Source: Aggregatibacter sp. 2125159857 (GTDB lineage: Bacteria > Pseudomonadota > Gammaproteobacteria > Enterobacterales > Pasteurellaceae). From it: DNA of 64,000 bases. A program made the position numbers and the translations under genes. Shown piece by piece: positions 57,752-64,000 of this stretch. How positions within the stretch are numbered: position 1 is the first letter of the stretch; each line of letters opens with the position of its first letter. The notes beneath the pieces were generated by a model that was not told the DNA's origin, ran no database searches, and saw only the letters and a program-made list of their open reading frames with translations. Location: positions 930,001 through 994,000 of the forward strand of contig NZ_CP072548.1 in NCBI RefSeq assembly GCF_017798005.1, in the 5' to 3' direction.

Positions 57752-58950
57752 TATTCCCGCCCTAATTTACGTTTAAGAAGATCTTTAAGTTGATTGCGCA
57801 AGTTTTTGTCAAATAGCACTTCATATTGTGGGGAGTAGCAATTATTAAAGAAACGCAGGGGCAGAACAAATTCCGAATATTTTTCATTATTTGCTCGAAG
57901 CGTTAAATTCACATCACATTGCATGGATTTTAAGTTTACCTGACCGCTTCCTTCCCCTGAAAGTGCGGTGGTTTTTAACAGGATTTTGTCAATCTTCAAT
58001 TGATTCTCTTGAAGCATAGAACTCATAACAAATTTTTTATACGGCGTTTTGATCGCGTCTTTTTGTTTAACTTCGGCATTTTGCCAATTGATCGGTAAAT
58101 ATTGCCCGGCAAGTTCCAGTAAATTTACACCAGATAACTCGCCATCATGCGCACTAAAGTAGAATTTACCGGCTTTTATTCGCGACTGAACGAACTCGGC
58201 GGTAATGTCAAAATCCGTGTTGCCGGTGAGCGTATTCGGAAAGTTAAATAACGCCAATAAACGTTCGATAGGGTAATTTTTGCCTCGAAAACTGACCGCA
58301 CTTTGATCGGGATCGCTCGCATAATCTAGGTGTGCGAGGCAAACGAAATCGCAATCCGAGATAATATCAGCGGTAACATATTTAGTGTCTTTGGATAAAT
58401 CGACTTCCGCACGGAGAGTGCCTAGCGGTTGTTGGTTTAGCTCAGCGTCTTCAAACACCACCGCAAAGTCTTTTTCGGCGAATCGGGAAATTTCCCCTTT
58501 ATTGAAACGAAAATGAAAACGCTGTAGATCACCATATAATGGTTTGTCCCATTCAAGCGTTAAGGGCTGAGGCCCATTGAATTGCACGCGATCTTGGCGA
58601 ACATTATCCAGACTGAAATCGGAGAAATATATTTGTATATTCGCTGCATTATGTGCCTTATCGGAAAAACGAATCTTTTGAATATCTAACTGCGCAAGTT
58701 GCACATTGCCGGAAATTAACGTGGAAAAATTCAATTTCCCGGTTAACTTCCCAATAGTCACTTGGTTATGTTTAACCCCTTCAAAAGCCACATAGGGCTG
58801 CGGGAAAAAGCCAATATGAAGATCTTGAACAACTGTGTTATATTGCGCTAATTTGGTACTGACCGCACTTTCCAGCTTATTCAGTTGAACGTAAAAAAGT
58901 GCTGAGATCGCCAACATCACGACCAATGTCATCAGGGCGATCTTTTTCAT
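57751..58950 (-). CDS. AsmA-like periplasmic protein
   Basis: A 399-residue protein with an N-terminal membrane anchor (MKKIALMTLVVMLAISALFYV) and a long beta-strand-rich periplasmic part with AsmA features near both ends (VQDLHIGFFPQPYVAFEGV, and LSGEGSGQVNLKSMQCDVNLTL towards the C-terminus). AsmA-type proteins take part in lipid transport to, or assembly of, the outer membrane. It is short for the family. It starts on the base after the dcd stop and overlaps sotB, so the three genes form one unit. Confidence 0.72.
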   Translation of the reverse strand: MKKIALMTLVVMLAISALFYVQLNKLESAVSTKLAQYNTVVQDLHIGFFPQPYVAFEGVKHNQVTIGKLTGKLNFSTLISGNVQLAQLDIQKIRFSDKAHNAANIQIYFSDFSLDNVRQDRVQFNGPQPLTLEWDKPLYGDLQRFHFRFNKGEISRFAEKDFAVVFEDAELNQQPLGTLRAEVDLSKDTKYVTADIISDCDFVCLAHLDYASDPDQSAVSFRGKNYPIERLLALFNFPNTLTGNTDFDITAEFVQSRIKAGKFYFSAHDGELSGVNLLELAGQYLPINWQNAEVKQKDAIKTPYKKFVMSSMLQENQLKIDKILLKTTALSGEGSGQVNLKSMQCDVNLTLRANNEKYSEFVLPLRFFNNCYSPQYEVLFDKNLRNQLKDLLKRKLGRE

Positions 58951-59535
58951 TTATTTATCCTCGTCAATGCGACTGGCAACCGCGTTTTGTTGATTTTTGT
59001 ATTTAGCATCTTTACGGCTGTTATATGGACGTGCCGCCGCGCCACTTAACACTTCAAAACTCAAGGCGCCAATCACCATATTCGGACGCAACGCTAACGG
59101 CAATTTACCGGAATTATAAAACTCCAACACAATTTTGCCTTCCCAACCCGGATCGATACGATGTGCCGTTACGTGCACCATTAAACCCAACCGGGCTAAA
59201 GAAGAACGACCGTCCAGCCAACCGATAATATTCGCCGGCAGTTTTACTGATTCTAATGTGGTGGCAAGGGCAAGTACACCGGGGTGCAAAAAGAACGCTT
59301 CATCATCAGCAATAATAATTTCATCGCTCATGACCGACTCTAACTGCGCGGAGACTTCTTCTTTCGGGCCGCTTAAATCAATGTAAGGTGCGGAATGTTC
59401 ACGAAACACACGAAAAGAATTTCCCAAACGAACATCAATCGTCGCGCCATTAATTTTATCGTTAGACGGTCGTGGATTCAGAGAAATCAAGCCTTCATCC
59501 AGATAACGCTCAATGTCGATATCACATAATCTCAT
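58951..59535 (-). CDS. dcd: dCTP deaminase
   Basis: Dcd deaminates dCTP to dUTP, the main source of dUMP for thymidylate. The 194 residues include the start [29 protein letters not shown] and [18 protein letters not shown], which contains the catalytic glutamate. It lies 9 bases after udk on the same strand and abuts the AsmA-like gene. Confidence 0.96.
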   Translation of the reverse strand: MRLCDIDIERYLDEGLISLNPRPSNDKINGATIDVRLGNSFRVFREHSAPYIDLSGPKEEVSAQLESVMSDEIIIADDEAFFLHPGVLALATTLESVKLPANIIGWLDGRSSLARLGLMVHVTAHRIDPGWEGKIVLEFYNSGKLPLALRPNMVIGALSFEVLSGAAARPYNSRKDAKYKNQQNAVASRIDEDK

Positions 59536-59544
59536 GCCAGGCTC

Positions 59545-60195
59545 CTATTTTTGGCTTAATAATTGCATAATTTGCGCTTTTAACATATTGATAGCAATAC
59601 GGTTTTTACCACCGCGAGGGATCACAATGTCGGCGTGTTGTTTAGACGGTTCGATAAATTGCAAGAACATCGGACGCACAGTAGCACGATATTGATCAAT
59701 GACGGATTGCAAGGTGCGTCCACGCTCTTCCATGTCGCGCTGTAAACGACGAATAAAGCAAATATCTAACGGCGTATCCACAAACACGGAAATATCTGCC
59801 AACTGGCGTACACGCTCGTCTGTGAGTAATAAAATTCCCTCTAAAATCACAATACGTTTTGGCGTGAAATGGGTCACTTCATCGGTTCGGGTATGCTCCA
59901 CATAACTATACACGGGAATATCAACGGCGTTGCCGGCTTTTAAGGCTTTCAAATGGGCTATGAGCAAATCACGGTCCATGGAGTTTGGATGGTCATAATT
60001 GGTTTTAACCCGTTCAGACATCTCCAAATGGCTTTGGTCTTTGTAATAACTATCTTCTGCAATAATACCGATTTCTTCACAGCCCAATTCATGACAAAGC
60101 TCTTTGTGCACCGTAGAGGCGATAGAACTTTTTCCTGAAGCCGAAGCGCCTGCAATGGCGATAATAATACAAGATGATGCTTGATGCTCTGACAT
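59545..60195 (-). CDS. udk: Uridine kinase
   Basis: Udk phosphorylates uridine and cytidine for pyrimidine salvage. The 216 residues have Walker A GASASGKS (16-23), [23 protein letters not shown] and [18 protein letters not shown]. It heads the udk-dcd-AsmA-like-sotB run and is divergent from afuA. Confidence 0.96.
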   Translation of the reverse strand: MSEHQASSCIIIAIAGASASGKSSIASTVHKELCHELGCEEIGIIAEDSYYKDQSHLEMSERVKTNYDHPNSMDRDLLIAHLKALKAGNAVDIPVYSYVEHTRTDEVTHFTPKRIVILEGILLLTDERVRQLADISVFVDTPLDICFIRRLQRDMEERGRTLQSVIDQYRATVRPMFLQFIEPSKQHADIVIPRGGKNRIAINMLKAQIMQLLSQK

Positions 60196-60341
60196 ACCGT
60201 TTCCCTTTCTCTCATTGAGTAAATAAATTAGCGAAATTATAAAGAAAAAAGCGTTTTTTTGACATAAATAGATCCATTTACAAACAATTTTTCTACAATT
60301 AATTTTTTACGCAACATATTCGCCCATAAAATTCTTCGTTT

Positions 60342-60357
60342 TGTGAGACTTCTCACA
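60342..60357. promoter_or_regulatory. Perfect CRP site upstream of afuA
   Basis: TGTGA-GACTTC-TCACA is a full match to the CRP consensus, about 110 bases before the first afuA ATG. cAMP control fits a sugar-phosphate importer better than an iron importer. Confidence 0.8.
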
Positions 60358-60457
60358 TTAATGGCGTGGGATTTTATGTAACATGCTCACCTAAAAAGCG
60401 CATACCGAGCGATATCGGCATGTTATTTTCATCTCATGGACAATAAAGAGGTACAAC

Positions 60458-61498
60458 ATGAAGTTAAAATCACTTTCTCTTGCAATTTCCACCGCACTTT
60501 TAGCTGGTGGTTTAATGGCAAACCAAGCGGCTGTGGCAAAAGGTCGCTTAGTCGTTTATTGCAGCGCCACCAATATTTTATGTGAAACCACCACCAAAGC
60601 GTTTGGTGAAAAATATGATGTTAAAACCTCCTTTATTCGTAACGGCTCAGGCAGCACTTTTGCCAAAGTAGAAGCGGAAAAAAATAACCCACAAGCAGAC
60701 GTATGGTTCGGCGGTACATTCGACCCACAAGCGCAAGCCGCTGAATTAGGTTTAATCGAACCTTACAAATCTAAACACATTGATGAAATCGTAGAACGTT
60801 TCCGCGATCCGGCAAAAACCAAAGGTCACTATGTTTCTGCTATTTACATGGGGATCTTAGGTTTCGGCGTGAACACAGAACGTCTGGAAAAATTAGGCAT
60901 CAAAGAAGTGCCGAAATGCTGGAAAGACTTAACGGATCCACGTTTGAAAGGCGAAGTGCAAATTGCTGACCCACAAAGTGCCGGTACAGCCTATACGGCG
61001 CTTGCCACGTTCGTACAACTTTGGGGCGAAGACAAAGCCTTTGATTTCTTAAAAGCGTTACATCCAAACGTTTCCCAATACACCAAATCCGGTGTCACCC
61101 CATCCCGTAATGCAGCTCGCGGTGAAGCGGTCGTGGGTATCGGTTTCTTACACGATTACGCCCTTGAAAAACGTAATGGCGCACCATTGGAACTCGTAGT
61201 GCCATGTGAAGGTACGGGCTATGAATTAGGTGGTGTGAGCATCTTAAAAGGTGCACGTAATATCGACAACGCGAAATTATTCGTGGATTGGGCGTTATCT
61301 AAAGAAGGCCAAGAATTGGCATGGAAACAAGGTGAATCCTTACAAATCCTAACCAACACAACGGCAGAACAATCGCCAACGGCGTTTGATCCAAATAAAT
61401 TGAATCTCATCAATTATGACTTTGAAAAATACGGCGCCGCCGAACAACGCAAAGCCTTAATTGAAAAATGGGTTCAAGACGTTAAATTAGCGAAATAA
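60458..61498 (+). CDS. afuA: AfuA-type periplasmic binding protein, copy 1
   Basis: A 346-residue extracellular solute-binding protein with signal peptide ending near AAVAKG and mature start GRLVVYCSATN. The ligand-contact segments SFIRNGSGSTFAKVEAEK, DVWFGGTFDP, ADPQSAGTAYTALAT, SQYTKSGVTPSRNAARGE and PCEGTGYELGGVSI match Actinobacillus AfuA, which was named for iron but binds glucose-6-phosphate, fructose-6-phosphate and sedoheptulose-7-phosphate. It is the first of two tandem copies, ahead of the afuB permease. Confidence 0.9.
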   Translation: MKLKSLSLAISTALLAGGLMANQAAVAKGRLVVYCSATNILCETTTKAFGEKYDVKTSFIRNGSGSTFAKVEAEKNNPQADVWFGGTFDPQAQAAELGLIEPYKSKHIDEIVERFRDPAKTKGHYVSAIYMGILGFGVNTERLEKLGIKEVPKCWKDLTDPRLKGEVQIADPQSAGTAYTALATFVQLWGEDKAFDFLKALHPNVSQYTKSGVTPSRNAARGEAVVGIGFLHDYALEKRNGAPLELVVPCEGTGYELGGVSILKGARNIDNAKLFVDWALSKEGQELAWKQGESLQILTNTTAEQSPTAFDPNKLNLINYDFEKYGAAEQRKALIEKWVQDVKLAK

Positions 61499-61504
61499 CA
61501 CGCC

Positions 61505-61547
61505 AAAGTGCGGTCGAAAATTCTTGTATTTTTCTCACCGCACTTTT
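61505..61547 (+). terminator. Inverted uptake-signal pair between the two afuA copies
   Basis: AAAGTGCGGT and ACCGCACTTTT face each other 22 bases apart and end in TTTT. It probably limits read-through from copy 1 into copy 2. Confidence 0.68.
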
Positions 61548-61653
61548 CTTATATTGATGGTTCGTGTCCTCACGGCGTGAGCCTATCGCCATCATTAGGA
61601 CGCACATCAACAAAAGTGCGTTACCTCGAAATCAAAAACACAGGAGTGTTGAA

Positions 61654-62688
61654 ATGAAACTCTCAAAAATTGCGTTAGCGCTTTCAGGCGTTGTACTCGG
61701 TGGGATGTTATTAAGTGGCAATGCTGTGGCAAAAGGTCGCTTAGTCATTTATTGCAGCGCACAAAATACTATGTGCGAGCAAGAAGCCATGGCATTCGAG
61801 AAAAAATATGATGTAAAAACCAGTTTTATTCGTGGCGGCACAGGCACTATCTTAGCCAAAATCGATGCGGAAAAAGATAACCCACAAGGTGATGTTTGGT
61901 ATGGTGGCACCATGGATCCGCATTCCCAAGCGGGTGAAATGGGCTTATTAGAGCCTTATAAATCATCAAATCTGCCACAAATTGTAGAGCAGTTCCGTGA
62001 TCCGGCTAAAATGAAAGGCAACTATTCCTCAGCTATCTATCTTGGTGTATTAGGTTTTGGTGTGAACCCTGAACGTTTACAAAAACTCAATTTGCCAATA
62101 CCAAAATGCTGGAAAGATTTAGCTGATCCAATGTATCGCAATGAAATTCAAGCGGCAGATCCGCAAAGCTCAGGAACCGGCTATACACAATTAGCGACCT
62201 ATATCCAGCTTTGGGGCGAAGAAGAGGCCTTCAAATACTTGAAAGCGTTAAACAAAAACGTGTCGCAATATACCAAATCCGGTAACACCGCAACCCGTAA
62301 CACGGCGCGTGGCGAAACGGCAATCGGCATCGGCTTTTTACACGAATATTCGTTAGAAAAAGCCAAAGGTGCCCCGGTTGAATTAGTGGTACCTTGCGAA
62401 GGTACGGGATATGAAATTGGTGGAGTCAGCGTAATTAAAGGCGCACGTAATCTTGAAAATGCGAAACTTTTCGTGGATTGGGCGTTATCGAAAGAAGCGC
62501 AAGAATTAACATGGCAAAAAGGCGAAGCCTATTCCATTTTAACCAATACCACAGCGCAACAATCCCCTTATGCGTTGGATTTTAAATCGATTAACCTGAT
62601 TAACTATGATTTTGACAAATACGGCGCCACTGACTTGCGCAAACGTTTAATCACGAAATGGGTTGATGATGTTAAACTAGCCAAATAA
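61654..62688 (+). CDS. AfuA-type periplasmic binding protein, copy 2
   Basis: A 344-residue paralogue of the preceding gene, with the same ligand segments (SFIRGGTGTILAKIDAEK, DVWYGGTMDP, ADPQSSGTGYTQLAT, SQYTKSGNTATRNTARGE, PCEGTGYEIGGVSV). Changes at contact positions (NGSGSTF to GGTGTIL, GVTP to GNTA) suggest a shifted ligand preference. I start at 61654 behind CAGGAGTG, giving a clean signal peptide; the frame from 61564 adds 30 unsupported residues. A hairpin separates it from afuB. Confidence 0.88.
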   Translation: MKLSKIALALSGVVLGGMLLSGNAVAKGRLVIYCSAQNTMCEQEAMAFEKKYDVKTSFIRGGTGTILAKIDAEKDNPQGDVWYGGTMDPHSQAGEMGLLEPYKSSNLPQIVEQFRDPAKMKGNYSSAIYLGVLGFGVNPERLQKLNLPIPKCWKDLADPMYRNEIQAADPQSSGTGYTQLATYIQLWGEEEAFKYLKALNKNVSQYTKSGNTATRNTARGETAIGIGFLHEYSLEKAKGAPVELVVPCEGTGYEIGGVSVIKGARNLENAKLFVDWALSKEAQELTWQKGEAYSILTNTTAQQSPYALDFKSINLINYDFDKYGATDLRKRLITKWVDDVKLAK

Positions 62689-62704
62689 ATTGTTGTTAAA
62701 TAAA

Positions 62705-62729
62705 GAAGCAATGTCTATTGCATTGCTTC
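62705..62729 (+). terminator. Intra-operon hairpin between afuA copy 2 and afuB
   Basis: GAAGCAATG and CATTGCTTC form a 9-bp perfect stem with a 7-base loop, followed by a T-rich tract. In binding-protein operons such hairpins keep the binding protein message more abundant than that of the permease. Confidence 0.75.
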
Positions 62730-62754
62730 TCTATTTCTTCTTATGCGAGGTTGT

Positions 62755-64000
62755 ATGAACGCAAATAAACTACCAATCACACATTCTGCGAATTTTTGGA
62801 TAATCTTGTCCATTGTTGCATTTCTTGTTCTCCCTTCCCACGCCTTAGATTACGGCTTGTTTGACAGCACCGCCGATGAATTCTTTGATGCCATGGGATG
62901 GTCATCTTTTAACATTACCGCTTTTTGGTTCTTGCCGGTGATTTTGTACGGTTTATTGCCGTGGCTAAAATTACCAACCAATACACAAGCCAAAGCGGAA
63001 CTTTACTTATTAGCACTGGCGACATTATTTACCTTTATCAGCGCCAGCGTGCTGAAAATCAGCATGGGCTATTCGGTGATCGTTTTACTCATCACTTTCA
63101 CCGCACTTGCTACGCTCTCTTTGGCGAAGTTAAAGATTATGCAAGGCGACAAATTTATTATTGCCTCCTTGCTGTGCATTGTGTTGCTGATTTTCTTCTT
63201 TATCGTTTACCCGACATTGGCGATTTTTGTCTCCATGTTCTACGACGGGGACACCTTTGCACCACAACAAGTGATGCGTATTTTGACGCAAAGCTACATT
63301 GTGCGTGTCATCAGTAACTCCTTGTTCCTATCCGGCTTCGTGGGTATTGTTTCTACAGTGTTCGGTTTAGCCTTTGCCCTTTACACAACCCGTATCGCAC
63401 GCCGTACCGCATTTATCGGTAAAATCTTCTCTATTTTGCCGATTGTGACGCCACCGTTTGTCGTCGGGTTAGGGGTTACCTTAATGCTGGGTCGCTCCGG
63501 TTATGTGACCGAGTTTTTATCCACCAATTTCGGTTTTACCAATCATAACTGGTTATACGGTTTTAACGGTATCGCCATTGCACAGATTTTGGCATTTGCG
63601 CCAATTTCCTTCATGATTTTAGATGGCGCATTAAAATCCGTGCATCCGTCTATTGAAGAAGCGTCTTATACGTTGCGTGCTAACCGTTATCAAACCTTCT
63701 ATAACATCATTTTCCCGTTACTGCGCCCTGCCTTGGCTAACTCGTTCCTCATTGTGTTCATCCAATCGCTCGCAGACTTTAGTAACCCGTTGGTGTTGGG
63801 TGGTAGCTTCGATGTGATTGCAACGCAAATTTACTTCTACATTGCCGGTTCACAATTAGATTACGCCTCCGCCAGTACTCTTGGATCCATGTTGTTAATC
63901 TTCTCCTTGGCGATTTTTATCATTCAATATTTATGGATTGGTAACCGCTCTTATGTGACCGTTTCCGGTAAATCTTATCGCGGCGATGTACAAGAACTCC
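62755..64000 (+). CDS. afuB: AfuB-type ABC transporter permease, 5' part
   Basis: The open frame from ATG 62755 continues past the window end (415 codons seen). The protein begins MNANKLPITHSANFW, has about ten membrane segments, and a double-permease layout as in FbpB/AfuB. An EAA loop EEASYTLRANRYQTFYNIIFP contacts the ATPase. It would carry the ligand delivered by the AfuA proteins; the ATPase gene afuC is expected beyond the window. A frame-shifted open frame at 62925-63317 is a shadow. Confidence 0.9.
   Translation, partial: MNANKLPITHSANFWIILSIVAFLVLPSHALDYGLFDSTADEFFDAMGWSSFNITAFWFLPVILYGLLPWLKLPTNTQAKAELYLLALATLFTFISASVLKISMGYSVIVLLITFTALATLSLAKLKIMQGDKFIIASLLCIVLLIFFFIVYPTLAIFVSMFYDGDTFAPQQVMRILTQSYIVRVISNSLFLSGFVGIVSTVFGLAFALYTTRIARRTAFIGKIFSILPIVTPPFVVGLGVTLMLGRSGYVTEFLSTNFGFTNHNWLYGFNGIAIAQILAFAPISFMILDGALKSVHPSIEEASYTLRANRYQTFYNIIFPLLRPALANSFLIVFIQSLADFSNPLVLGGSFDVIATQIYFYIAGSQLDYASASTLGSMLLIFSLAIFIIQYLWIGNRSYVTVSGKSYRGDVQEL

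Noticed and set aside
62925..63317. 130-residue open frame near the right end
   Set aside because: It is an out-of-frame shadow of afuB, which stays open from 62755 to the window end.

Overview
The window is a chromosomal segment of a Pasteurellaceae bacterium, most likely Aggregatibacter (an A. aphrophilus-like strain). More than fifty copies of the Haemophilus-type DNA uptake signal (AAGTGCGGT or its complement) are scattered through it, often as inverted pairs at gene ends. Core gene neighbourhoods resemble Haemophilus influenzae (adk-ampG-galE, ribA-pgpB, mltG-tmk-holB-tatD). An intact lacZ, afuAB-type transporters and a YadA-like adhesin fit Aggregatibacter. The species is an inference from this content.

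Layout. 0-7 kb: end of a nickel/cobalt transporter, tRNA-Asn, uvrB, folP-glmM-sixA and a repeat-rich lipoprotein. 7-13.6 kb: orphan lacZ divergent from tyrP, sharing an intergenic region with a perfect CRP site and TyrR-like boxes, then a trimeric autotransporter with 39 heptad units. 13.6-23.5 kb: adk, ampG, hypA, galE, a DUF805 protein, a palindromic repeat cluster, ghxP behind a PurR operator, tilS, accA, a candidate small RNA gene and selD. selD is itself a selenoprotein gene with an in-frame UGA followed by a SECIS-like hairpin. 23.6-28.5 kb: an AT-rich accessory island with a retron (RT-TOPRIM fusion plus a candidate msr-msd RNA bounded by an 11-bp inverted repeat), an orphan ParA-like ATPase, a small unknown protein, two remnants of a metH 3' end and copies of a ~103-bp MITE-like element. 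28.6-39.7 kb: core genes ribA, pgpB, nagK, cstA, DUF484, purA, cmoB, putP and rng.

39.8-52.3 kb is the most interesting part. It is an accessory cluster headed by a WYL-domain regulator. It encodes a nucleotidase-like HAD protein, a zinc-less sirtuin, an OGFr_N-domain protein, an unknown protein, a RhuM-Fic protein, a stand-alone FtsK-gamma-like winged helix, a second sirtuin, a PP2C phosphatase, two DUF262 proteins (one with a DUF1524/HNH-like end) and a double AAA ATPase. Three transcription units in the cluster start behind the same palindrome, CGACA-N5-TGTCG, and in all three a -10-like hexamer begins exactly 25 bp after the palindrome's first base. This points to one regulon, plausibly run by the WYL protein. 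I do not recognise the combination as a named system. Its content (NAD-consuming folds, phosphatase, GmrSD-like nuclease, ATPase, WYL control) suggests defence or stress signalling.

52.5-64 kb returns to core genes: mltG-tmk-holB-tatD, a DUF1523 protein, the udk-dcd-AsmA-like-sotB gene set, and a CRP-site-preceded afu locus with two tandem AfuA paralogues and an afuB permease that runs off the window.
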